A stretch of 22,878 bases of DNA, taken from NCBI GenBank assembly GCA_002409965.1, contig DHON01000070.1:16392-39269 (forward strand), read 5' to 3'. The position numbers were made by a program, and so were the translations under genes. Below the pieces are notes generated by a model that saw nothing but the letters and a program-made list of their open reading frames with translations, did not search any database and had not been told where the DNA came from. Below, one piece after another: positions 15,821 through 22,878 of this stretch (its first letter is position 1; each line of letters starts with the position of its first letter). This DNA is from Firmicutes bacterium UBA5389 (GTDB lineage: Bacteria; Bacillota; DTU025).

Positions 15821-17887
15821 TTGAAGCGCCATGCGGCTGTTCTGTCGATAGTGGTGATTGTGTCCCTGGCGACCATCTGTCTCGCAGCGGCCTTCCCTTA
15901 CGCAGCCTACGCCCAAGCGATCCCGGATTTCCGCATTGTTCGAGTGAATGGCGAGGGAGTCATCGACAAAAAGGGTGATCTCAACATATCGATGACGTGC
16001 CGGTTCCCGACCAACGCCGACTACATGCAGGTCAAGTCGATGTTTCCCAGCCCTTACATCCTGCTACGCGACACGATCACAGGGCGCGCAGGGGTTATCC
16101 TCGACAACGCCGATGCCAGGTACGACGATGCCGCTAACAGCATCATCATGAGCGGGACACTGCGCGGAGCATCGGTATACCGCCGGAGAGCATGGGAGTC
16201 CTCAGTAGGCCGGAATCTGGAACTCGTCTGGCAGGATCCGTCCCATATCGTCCTCTGCGAGCTCACACCCTTGAGCGGGTATTTCATGTTCTCGCGCTAC
16301 CACATCCAGCTTCCGGCCGGGGCGATGTCCGCTAGGTATTCGCCGGACTCGGGGATCATCTCGTATTCGCTTCCGATACCTGCTGCCCCCGGCGCGCCGG
16401 AGATGGACATCGACACCAAAGTCAAGCCGCGCTTGATGTCCGCCACCTACAAAGCCTACGGCAAGAGCGAGATCACCGATGGTTCCAGCTGGGTGGCTCG
16501 AACAGCCGTGACGAACGTGGGCCAGAGCAATATACAGGATATGGAGATCAGCTACAAGCTCGGCGAATACTCAGACTGGAGTCCCGCCGGCCGCTACTCC
16601 ATCATCCCGCCGGGCGGCACAGTAGTAGACCTCTACTACCCCATCATATCGTCCAAGGTAGCCGAACTTCGGAGCTCGACCCCGGTAGACGTCAGTGTGC
16701 GCTTCTCCTACAAAGACGAATCCGGGCATGCCTACACCGACTCTGAGACTCGACGCATCAGCATGCTCGGGATCAACCAATTCGAGACTTCGAACCTCCT
16801 GCCTGAAGAGCAGACAGGCTCCTGGCACGATATGATGTCGAACGTTCCCCTTCTGGCCGCGTGGTTCACGAAAGTGGACGAACCCGTGAAGGCCTTCGCC
16901 GGTCTGGTTAGCCAGGCCGCCGGCGGCGCGGGCGCCGCGATTGATGATGAATCGGCGCTTCAGTTCATGAAGGCGCTCTTCGACATGGAGGTAGCCCATG
17001 GAATCTCCTATCAGACGCCGTCGTCGGGCGAGACCGACTACTCATTCGCGCAGGACGTGAAGTTCCCCAGAGACGTGCTTCGCGACAAAGCCGGCACCTG
17101 CGTTGATCTCGCCATAACCTACGGCTCTGTATGCGAGGCGGTCGGCCTGCGGGCTTACCTGATACTCATACCGAGGCATGCCTACCCCATCATCCGTCTG
17201 CCCAGCGGACAGATGGTTCCCGTCGAAACCACGTGCGTAGGAGGAGCGGCAGTCGGAAAGTCGACCACCTTCGAAGAAGCGGTTAAGACGGCACAGAAAA
17301 ACATCGGCAAGGACACACAAAGACCCCATTACATCGTGGACATAGAGGCCGAGTTCTCTGAGGGCCTGAGCAGCCCCGAGCTTCCCAGGCTCGATTCCGA
17401 CATCATCACTCGCTGGGGCTACAAACTGCCGCAGGCGGCGGCAGCGCAACCGGCGGTTCCGGGCGGAGCAGCGTTGTACCCGACAACGCCCCAGGCGATG
17501 CCGCCTACAACGCCTCCGACAACGCCGCCGATGGTGCCCCCAGTAACGCCCCCGGGCCAGACCGGCGATTTGTCCGGAGATTACAAGGGGCAGATCCGCA
17601 TAGCAAGCGGTCCCGGCGCCGGGTCGGTGGGAAACGTCACCCTGGCGCTTCAGCAAAGCGGTTCGGCAGTGCAGGGGCAACTCCGATTCGATCCTCCGGG
17701 TCAGGGCGGCGGACCCATTCAAGGGCAGGTCCAAGGCAATACGCTGGTGTTCCTGCTCCAACTTCAGTCACAGGCGGGCTCTATCATGTACCAGTTTCAA
17801 TGCGTTGTGCAGGACGGCGTCATCCAAGGCACATTCAAGTGCCAGCAGGGTGAAGAAGACGGACAGATAGCGGTTCAGAAAGTCTAG
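15821..17887 (+). CDS. Secreted transglutaminase-like protein with Pro/Thr linker and C-terminal beta domain
   Basis: This 688-residue exported protein has a signal peptide (MKRHAAVL then a hydrophobic core, cut near AYA/QA at residue 31). A large, mostly beta-rich region follows (about 35-330). The transglutaminase-like domain is at about 370-480: Cys427 in AGTCVDLA, His453 in PRHAYP and Glu469 in VPVETT form the likely triad, with Glu in the usual Asp place. A Pro/Thr-rich linker spans about 550-580. The end is a 108-residue Gly/Gln-rich beta domain with alternating GQ and GNT motifs. Such proteins are often cell-surface proteases or amidases rather than cross-linkers; the substrate is unknown. 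TTG at 15821 is preferred (GGGGGAG 7 nt upstream); ATG at 15800 is an alternative with a poorly spaced site. It stands alone, divergent from the aldolase. Confidence 0.85.
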   Translation: MKRHAAVLSIVVIVSLATICLAAAFPYAAYAQAIPDFRIVRVNGEGVIDKKGDLNISMTCRFPTNADYMQVKSMFPSPYILLRDTITGRAGVILDNADARYDDAANSIIMSGTLRGASVYRRRAWESSVGRNLELVWQDPSHIVLCELTPLSGYFMFSRYHIQLPAGAMSARYSPDSGIISYSLPIPAAPGAPEMDIDTKVKPRLMSATYKAYGKSEITDGSSWVARTAVTNVGQSNIQDMEISYKLGEYSDWSPAGRYSIIPPGGTVVDLYYPIISSKVAELRSSTPVDVSVRFSYKDESGHAYTDSETRRISMLGINQFETSNLLPEEQTGSWHDMMSNVPLLAAWFTKVDEPVKAFAGLVSQAAGGAGAAIDDESALQFMKALFDMEVAHGISYQTPSSGETDYSFAQDVKFPRDVLRDKAGTCVDLAITYGSVCEAVGLRAYLILIPRHAYPIIRLPSGQMVPVETTCVGGAAVGKSTTFEEAVKTAQKNIGKDTQRPHYIVDIEAEFSEGLSSPELPRLDSDIITRWGYKLPQAAAAQPAVPGGAALYPTTPQAMPPTTPPTTPPMVPPVTPPGQTGDLSGDYKGQIRIASGPGAGSVGNVTLALQQSGSAVQGQLRFDPPGQGGGPIQGQVQGNTLVFLLQLQSQAGSIMYQFQCVVQDGVIQGTFKCQQGEEDGQIAVQKV

Positions 17888-17951
17888 ACGCGTTCAAACC
17901 GCTTGACGCGTGCAGCGGCGAATGTCGCTGACGAGTTCACAGTCCGACCGT

Positions 17952-18263
17952 CTAGACATAGACTAGACCTTCCTTAATGCTATTGGCTACTGTCTGCGAT
18001 CGGATAGCCTGTATTCCCGCCGGTATCAGGATGTCGGCTCTGTAGCCCAAGAGCTGCTCCAAGTAATCCGCAAGCTCAACGAATCAGAGTCCTATTGGCT
18101 GGTCGAATTCCACCACTATGTCAACATCACTTGATCCGCCGGACTCATTCCTCGCAACCGAACCGAACAGCGCTATCCTACTGACGCCAAATTCTGTATG
18201 CAGGTGTTCGCGCTTGGCCTGAAGCAACCCAATCGCCCTATCCCGAGTCAGCAACAGGAACAC
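17952..18263 (-). pseudogene. mntA: MNT-type nucleotidyltransferase, broken by in-frame TGA
   Basis: A minus-strand frame from GTG at 18263 reads 59 codons, meets TGA at 18084-18086, and continues for 43 more codons in the same frame to a TAG. Both parts belong to one protein: the first has the intact nucleotidyltransferase motif LFGSVARNESGGSSDVDIVVEF (split: GSVAR at residues 34-38, DVD at 46-48), and the second has FVELADYLEQLLGYRADIL, the family's C-terminal half. MntA proteins are usually antitoxins that AMPylate a HEPN toxin encoded next door. No HEPN gene is present on either side, so this looks like a decayed orphan. A sequencing error at the TGA cannot be excluded. Confidence 0.75.
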
Positions 18264-18393
18264 TACTTCACGGCAACTTCACAACCCTATAGTATCTCAC
18301 AGCATCACTATAGCACGCATACAGCCTGCGGCGCCAGGGCAGGTCCGCAGGCTGTCCCAGGGCCACGTCAAAGTCCTTCCCCCTATATCCGTA

Positions 18394-18422
18394 TACATCC
18401 GTTGCGGACGGTCGCGTACGGA
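18394..18422. repeat. Copy B of the dispersed 29-bp motif
   Basis: This matches 8870-8898 at 25 of 29 positions in the same orientation. Here it lies inside the structured element and forms a nested hairpin: CCGT at 18399-18402 pairs with ACGG at 18408-18411, inside TCCGTA/TACGGA. Confidence 0.55.
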
Positions 18423-18511
18423 GTCTCTGAAGACGGGCCGCTGCACTCTGCCCGTCTTGGGCCGATCCCGAAATGGGACTTTGACGCGATCCTGGCAGGC
18501 TGTCCGCAATA

Positions 18512-18527
18512 CGGGTCAGAAGACCCG
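18512..18527 (-). terminator. Possible terminator after the acylase gene
   Basis: A perfect 6-bp stem CGGGTC/GACCCG with a 4-nt loop lies 7 nt beyond the acylase stop on the minus strand. It is followed only by TATTG, so it is a weak intrinsic terminator at best. Confidence 0.35.
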
Positions 18528-18534
18528 GCACAGT

Positions 18535-21168
18535 CTAGTTCACCGGCGATATCGTGAACGCTTCCTTGATATAGTCGCCGGGCACACTCACAGGGTCGAA
18601 CGCGAAATGGATGTCTTTGTACTTGTAGTCAAGCCACAGCTTGAGCTGGTCGTCATAGTGCGGGCTACTCGGGTCCTCCGACTGCCCGCCGGGATACACC
18701 GCCCAGGACTTCACCGGATCGGTCAAGCTCACCACCATGCGCCAGCTGGGCCCGTGGACAGCAGGCTCCGCTCCTCCGGCCGTATTGGGGCATCTCCCGC
18801 CTCCGTCTGAAGGATAGGGGCCGCGGCCCAGCTCTTTCTTCTCCAGGAGGGACGGAATCAGCCTGTGATGCACCTCGCCCCACTGCCACTTGGACATGTC
18901 CGATCCCATCTTCTTCTCCAAAGCCCCGACCGCGTCTATCAGGGAAAACAGCATTACGCGCTCAAGCTGGCGTTCTTCGCCCCAAATGGGGTCGTATAGC
19001 CATGACCGGGCACTTTTCGCCGACTCACCGACCGATGCCGACACCCGCAATTCTTGCGACTCCTGCGACTCCTGCGTCGGGGTGCTGATCGCCTCCAGAG
19101 CAGCAAGCATCGCGCCCTTCCATCCGGCAGACGAAAGGTGGATGCCGTCTAGCGAGAAGTGCTTGAGATCCGACAGGCCCGACCATCGCCACCACGGCTC
19201 GAACAGATTCTTGAAGTAGCACACTAGGAATGCGTCCCAGATCGCCGGAGCTGCCTGCTCCTTTCGCATCACGAAATCCCACTGCTCCAGAATCCCTGCA
19301 GCGGCCGTAGCCTCGCGAGACACAGGAGGCACGCCGCGCACTACTCTTGTGAGCACCGGCGCCACCTGCGCAGCCAGGCTGTCGAAGTTGCATGCCTGCA
19401 GGCCGGCGATGCTCTCCATGGTCAGCGGATGGTTGGCGGGATCCTTCAGGAACTCGTTGATGGCGCGGCTTCTCCAGCCGGCGCAGAACCGGTTGTCGCT
19501 CGACCCTATCACGTACGGATAGTCCGGGCCCACCTGCCGTTCGTTGGACGAGGTCGTGTAGCCCCACCCGGGATTGCGTATTTCAGGCGTCCTGCCCTGC
19601 GGGATGAAACCGGCCCAGTCGGCCTCGCCAGTCCCGGGAAGCAGCTCCCAGGGCTTGCCGGATTTCAGGACCGGGAAGTACCCTGCGGATATTATCCCGA
19701 AGTCGCCGTCTGACGCAGCGTAGGCGAAGTTCTGGACGGGACTGCCCCAATGCGAAAGCGCCTGCTTCACACCATCGGCGCTTTGGGCCCTATCCAGCTC
19801 ATACACGGCCCGCATCAGATCGGACAGAAGGTTCCCTGTGTAAGCAAGGGAGACCACAGCCCCTCGCGGTATTGGCGGCATCTTGGGAAGACATCTGTTG
19901 ATCACCGGTCCGTGAACAGTCCAGGGTATGGAGACCTGTTTGGGGGACTGTCCTCTGACTGGGATCGTAACATTGTACTTGCCGAACTTGACCCACTGCC
20001 CATTGTGATAGTAGTGGTCCGGGCGAGCGGGATCCACTTTCTCAAGGTAGTAGAAGGCCTGCACATTCTGGCCGTTAGTCGGGCTCCAGGCAGCCTTCTC
20101 GTTATGCCCGATCATCACCCCCGGAATTCCTGGGAATATTACTCCGTAGACATGGATCGTGCGGCACTTGAGATGGACCTCATGCCATATGGACGGGATG
20201 GTCAAGCCCAGGTGCGGATCGCCCGCAAGGCACGGCCTCCCCGTATCCGTCAGCGCCCCGCCCGCCACCCAGTTGTTGCTGTTGCCCAAGTGCGGGTCGG
20301 AGTGGTCCCGAAGAGACGCTGCGCCCCATACATCGCAGTCGGCACCGACCCCCGAGCAGTGGTCCACGCTGGGGTTCGCGCTCGCTCCCGGTCCAGCTCC
20401 CGGTCCAGCTCCCGGTCCAGCTCCCCAGCCCGAGCATCTGCAGTCGCAGCCCATAGCGTTGGGCGGCGCGCCCTGCGGCGGATCCGCGACTAGACCACCC
20501 ACGCCCTGATCGGGTCCGAAGTATATCAACGCGTCCAGTAGGGTTTCGACATCGACCGGAGCGTCCTCCCCATATGGACCCGGCGCCCAGGGGGTCTGCG
20601 GGTTGACATGCATCTCGGGCATCAGCTGGTTGGCTTTCTCTTCTCCCAGTCGCTCAGCGATGGCGGCCCGCTCGAGTTGGCCCGTCTGAAAGGCCAGGTT
20701 CTCTGTAACCATGCCCTGCATCACCAGGGAATCCAACACCGCCCAGGGCTCAGGCTCATAGCCCATCATCTTGAAGAACGCAGGCAGCGTGTTGTTTGAA
20801 CGGGACTGTTCGATCCAGGCATTCACCCCATCTGCATAGGTCTGCAGCATATCGAGCATCGGAGAATTCGCCCTGCGGTAGCTCTCCAGCTGCGCCTGGG
20901 CAGTCCGCAGAATTCCCAGGGTCAACACGCGCCAGTCAGACCCTATCTGCTTGGGGCCCATTATCTCTGCAAGCCTGCCCTTGCCTCGTCTTCGGGCCAG
21001 CTCCATCTGGACAAGGCGATCGCGGGCAGTCATGTACCCCTGCGCCATGAACATGTCATGCTCGCTCTCTGCAAAGATGTGGGGAACTCCATACTCGTCT
21101 ACATTGATCGTAACTGCGGATTCAAGTCCCGCAAGTTTCAGTGTTTCACCCATGCCACATTGCACCAT
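18535..21168 (-). CDS. Penicillin acylase family Ntn-hydrolase
   Basis: This amidase family cuts N-acyl bonds (beta-lactam side chains, acyl-homoserine lactones, N-acyl amino acids) after autocatalytic splitting into alpha and beta chains. The N-terminus has YGVPHIFAES and a D-R-L-Q-M-E-L block typical of the alpha chain. The beta chain should begin at Ser297 in NSNNW; the preceding residue is Asn rather than the usual Gly. GDPHLGL, PGIPGVMIGHNEKAAW, TVHGPVIN and Asn480 (QNFAYA) follow as in active members. Unusual is residues 232-290, just before the cut site: a Cys-rich stretch with GAGP repeats. No signal peptide is evident, although most relatives are exported. The ATG at 21168 has GGAGAAAGG upstream. 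It lies 34 nt after the YfcC transporter gene. Confidence 0.9.
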   Translation of the reverse strand: MVQCGMGETLKLAGLESAVTINVDEYGVPHIFAESEHDMFMAQGYMTARDRLVQMELARRRGKGRLAEIMGPKQIGSDWRVLTLGILRTAQAQLESYRRANSPMLDMLQTYADGVNAWIEQSRSNNTLPAFFKMMGYEPEPWAVLDSLVMQGMVTENLAFQTGQLERAAIAERLGEEKANQLMPEMHVNPQTPWAPGPYGEDAPVDVETLLDALIYFGPDQGVGGLVADPPQGAPPNAMGCDCRCSGWGAGPGAGPGAGPGASANPSVDHCSGVGADCDVWGAASLRDHSDPHLGNSNNWVAGGALTDTGRPCLAGDPHLGLTIPSIWHEVHLKCRTIHVYGVIFPGIPGVMIGHNEKAAWSPTNGQNVQAFYYLEKVDPARPDHYYHNGQWVKFGKYNVTIPVRGQSPKQVSIPWTVHGPVINRCLPKMPPIPRGAVVSLAYTGNLLSDLMRAVYELDRAQSADGVKQALSHWGSPVQNFAYAASDGDFGIISAGYFPVLKSGKPWELLPGTGEADWAGFIPQGRTPEIRNPGWGYTTSSNERQVGPDYPYVIGSSDNRFCAGWRSRAINEFLKDPANHPLTMESIAGLQACNFDSLAAQVAPVLTRVVRGVPPVSREATAAAGILEQWDFVMRKEQAAPAIWDAFLVCYFKNLFEPWWRWSGLSDLKHFSLDGIHLSSAGWKGAMLAALEAISTPTQESQESQELRVSASVGESAKSARSWLYDPIWGEERQLERVMLFSLIDAVGALEKKMGSDMSKWQWGEVHHRLIPSLLEKKELGRGPYPSDGGGRCPNTAGGAEPAVHGPSWRMVVSLTDPVKSWAVYPGGQSEDPSSPHYDDQLKLWLDYKYKDIHFAFDPVSVPGDYIKEAFTISPVN
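20389..20424. repeat. Three perfect 12-bp tandem repeats inside the acylase gene
   Basis: The unit cggtccagctcc occurs three times in a row and encodes the GAGP repeats of the acylase's linker. Because 12 bp is a whole number of codons, copy-number change would lengthen or shorten the linker without shifting the frame. Confidence 0.85.
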
Positions 21169-21202
21169 CCTTTCTCCATGAGTCTTCGAAGGTCAGCTCA
21201 GG

Positions 21203-22660
21203 CTAGACCGGTCCCAAGTTGATGGCCACGGCAATGAAGAGAAACCCCACGGTAATGGCTAGCACTGCGAGTTGCAGCCATACGGTCCACTTGAACCACT
21301 TGGGGTAGCTCACACCTGCAAGTCCGATGGATATCAAAGTTATGGGATTAGTCGGATAGATCTCGTTGCTGAACCCGTCTCCAAACTGGAACGCAAGGCA
21401 CGTGACCTGCCTCGTGAGCCCGACGATGTCGGACAGCGGAGCCAGTATCGGCATCATGATCAGGGATTTGGCCGACGCGGAAGTTATGAAGAAATTCATG
21501 AACAGAGCCAGCATGTAGACCATCATGGAAGCGAAGAACGGCGGCATGCCCTGAATCCGATTGGCGGCAGCGAAGATGATGGTGTCGAGAATCCCAGACG
21601 TGGATATCAAGTGTTTCACCCCCGCCGCCATCAAGGTGAGCAGCGCGCCCGGCGATATGCCGATCAGCCCGCGGAGAAAATGGCCAACCAACTCCGCGCG
21701 ACTAGTTCCGGACGCTATGCCCGAGCCAATCCCGCCCACTACGAATACCACGGTGATAATGGGAAATGCATAAGTGCTCATGTTCGGAATCAGTGAGCAG
21801 ACTATGCTGACTACCAACATCAGCGCCAGCGATCCCACTAGAAATCTCGATGCCTTTGCCAAGCTACCATCGTCTTTGTCCAGGATCTCGTAGCTTATAT
21901 CGCCATAGCCCTTGCGCGTCTGCACATCTTCGCTGAATACAGGAGACAGTTTCGGATCCCGCTCTATGCGTTTGGCGTGATTCACCATGAATGTGCAGTA
22001 TACCACATACACTACTATGAAGATCAGCACGCGAAACCAGAGCCCAGAGAACAACGGGACATCGGCTATTCTCTGAGCTACCCCGATTGTGAATGGGTTG
22101 GTGAGCCCTGCGGCGAAACCGAACCCCATGGCCAGAACTGACATGCCCAGGGCGGTGAGAGCATCCCATCCCAGGCTGTATGCTAAAGGCAGCATCACGG
22201 GAACTAGGAAGATGGACTGGTCGGCTATTCCTGTGGTAGCCGCGATGAGCATGAGAACAAAGATAACCACCGCAAGCAGCCGGTATTTCTGGGCTTCATA
22301 CTTATGGACTATCCTGGCTATTGTGTAGTTGAAGATCCCGCACTTGTTCATGATGTTTATCGCGCCCGCGCTGAGCAGGAAGAACGCGACTATGGCCACG
22401 ACCACTGCGCCCTCATCTCCCCACATGACCTCAAAAGGCGCAGTGAACCATCTCCATGGAGCGGGAGGTGGGATATGGGTGTACTCAAACGAGTTGACAT
22501 CGATTACGACTTTTCCGTCTACGGTACTCCTTAAGTAGCTTCCTGTGGGTACCACACGCGTCAATATCCCCGATAGTACTAAGAGACACAGAAGAATCAC
22601 AGCAGCCGATAGGAAGGTCTTCTTGCTGATCCTTGCGCTGATATCGGCGATTTCGGACAT
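21203..22660 (-). CDS. YfcC-family putative basic amino acid / carboxylate antiporter
   Basis: This 485-residue polytopic membrane transporter belongs to the YfcC family (DcuC/AbgT-related ion transporters). About a dozen hydrophobic helices are visible. Family landmarks include RVVPTGSY near residue 35, AFFLLSAGAINIMNKCGIF near 92, GFAAGLTNPFTIGVAQRIADVPLFSG near 182, and the C-terminal FGDGFSNEIYPTNP. Two repeats each carry a TNP-type hairpin. A hydrophilic loop spans about 238-270. The ATG follows an excellent GGAGGTGG site. It starts a two-gene operon with the acylase, so it may import the acylase's substrate or export its product. Substrates of YfcC proteins are poorly known. Confidence 0.88.
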   Translation of the reverse strand: MSEIADISARISKKTFLSAAVILLCLLVLSGILTRVVPTGSYLRSTVDGKVVIDVNSFEYTHIPPPAPWRWFTAPFEVMWGDEGAVVVAIVAFFLLSAGAINIMNKCGIFNYTIARIVHKYEAQKYRLLAVVIFVLMLIAATTGIADQSIFLVPVMLPLAYSLGWDALTALGMSVLAMGFGFAAGLTNPFTIGVAQRIADVPLFSGLWFRVLIFIVVYVVYCTFMVNHAKRIERDPKLSPVFSEDVQTRKGYGDISYEILDKDDGSLAKASRFLVGSLALMLVVSIVCSLIPNMSTYAFPIITVVFVVGGIGSGIASGTSRAELVGHFLRGLIGISPGALLTLMAAGVKHLISTSGILDTIIFAAANRIQGMPPFFASMMVYMLALFMNFFITSASAKSLIMMPILAPLSDIVGLTRQVTCLAFQFGDGFSNEIYPTNPITLISIGLAGVSYPKWFKWTVWLQLAVLAITVGFLFIAVAINLGPV

Positions 22661-22742
22661 CTTGCCACCTCCGCTAGTCTGTAGAGAGCGCGCATGAGCT
22701 ACTACGTGCGTAAACTATTGGATCTTCCGTTAAGTTGGCAGT

Positions 22743-22771
22743 ATCATATCAGGATATACCTGCGGGCGCAA
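22743..22771 (-). promoter_or_regulatory. Promoter of the YfcC-acylase operon
   Basis: On the minus strand, TTGCGC (22766-22771) and TATGAT (22743-22748) are separated by 17 bp, and TGA directly before the -10 makes it an extended -10. Transcription would begin near 22736, giving a leader of about 75 nt. The -35 lies inside the left arm of the inverted repeat at 22762-22819. Confidence 0.6.
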
Positions 22772-22819
22772 TGCGAACCTTCCGGCCCCCCCGAAATGAC
22801 TCAGGTTCGCGCCGCCCGC
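22762..22819. repeat. Imperfect inverted repeat overlapping the -35
   Basis: GCGGGCG (22762-22768) and GCGAACCT (22773-22780) pair with AGGTTCGC (22803-22810) and CGCCCGC (22813-22819): 15 base pairs around a small internal loop, with a 22-nt loop. No T tract lies on either side. It could be an operator, or a terminator for a gene outside the window. Confidence 0.5.
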
Positions 22820-22878
22820 CAACGACCCCAATCCGCACCCACTTCCTCCCTCATACGAACGCCAGCTACAGAGCACGG

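Larger units (their letters stand above)
18321..18527. ncRNA. Densely structured non-coding element, unknown
   Basis: Between the pseudogene and the acylase gene, nested perfect inverted repeats fill about 210 bp. They are: ACAGCCTGCGG (18321-18331) with 18345-18355, 11 bp; CGTCAAAGTCC (18366-18376) with 18476-18486, 11 bp, supported outside by 18357-18361 with 18491-18495; and, inside that long-range stem, TCCGTA/TACGGA (18388-18393, 18417-18422) and a 9-bp stem (18430-18438, 18450-18458). A 6-bp stem at 18512-18527 closes the series. A 10-bp direct repeat (caggctgtcc at 18348 and 18496) lets the first arm pair with either copy. This forms a plausible multibranched RNA or a palindromic mobile element. 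The strand and role are unknown. Confidence 0.4.

Noticed and set aside
18084..18086. Selenocysteine or programmed readthrough at the mntA TGA
   Set aside because: No stem with SECIS character directly follows the TGA, and the family has no Cys or Sec at this position.
22660..22878. T-box or other known riboswitch upstream of the YfcC gene
   Set aside because: No T-box GGGTGGTACCGCG core or other known aptamer signature; the large stem overlaps the -35 and so is mostly outside the transcript.

Overview
The window is a GC-rich (visibly well above 50% G+C) bacterial chromosome segment, most likely from a member of the Bacillota (Clostridia-like or a related uncultured lineage). The reasons are strong purine-rich ribosome binding sites before nearly every gene, a DUF436/YwlG-family gene (a family essentially confined to Firmicutes), and a YufNOPQ-type nucleoside ABC transporter. 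The species cannot be named from sequence alone. Almost all genes lie on the minus strand; the one clear plus-strand gene encodes a secreted transglutaminase-fold protein.

Layout, left to right. (1) 1-480: non-coding DNA with two copies of an inverted-repeat module that resembles insertion-sequence termini, then hairpins behind icd. (2) 481-7556, minus strand: a tightly packed operon read gntR, acn (aconitase), tctC, tctB, tctA, icd. It joins tricarboxylate import to aconitase and NADP-isocitrate dehydrogenase, so imported citrate could be converted to isocitrate and then 2-oxoglutarate. A perfect 15-bp palindrome sits upstream of gntR as a likely operator, and a 12-bp perfect hairpin separates tctC from tctB. 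(3) 7557-8958: a DUF436/YwlG-family gene between two non-coding stretches. (4) 8959-15490, minus strand: six co-directional genes read class II aldolase, zinc alcohol dehydrogenase, BmpA-type binding protein, ATPase and two permeases. This looks like nucleoside or sugar uptake with downstream catabolic enzymes. (5) 15821-17887, plus strand: a secreted transglutaminase-like protein behind a good extended -10 promoter. (6) 17888-18534: a MNT-type nucleotidyltransferase gene broken by an in-frame TGA, then about 210 bp of dense, nested inverted repeats that can fold into a multibranched structure; part of it is repeated at 8870-8898. (7) 18535-22660, minus strand: a YfcC-family membrane transporter followed by an Ntn-hydrolase of the penicillin acylase family without an evident signal peptide and with an unusual Cys-rich Gly/Ala/Pro insert at its maturation region. 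A promoter and a large imperfect inverted repeat lie upstream of the transporter.

Most of the window is accessory carboxylate, nucleoside and amide catabolism built from known families. The least explained parts are the structured non-coding element at 18321-18527 with its partial second copy, the acylase insert, and the self-contained citrate-to-2-oxoglutarate operon. No rRNA, tRNA, CRISPR array or intact mobile element was seen.
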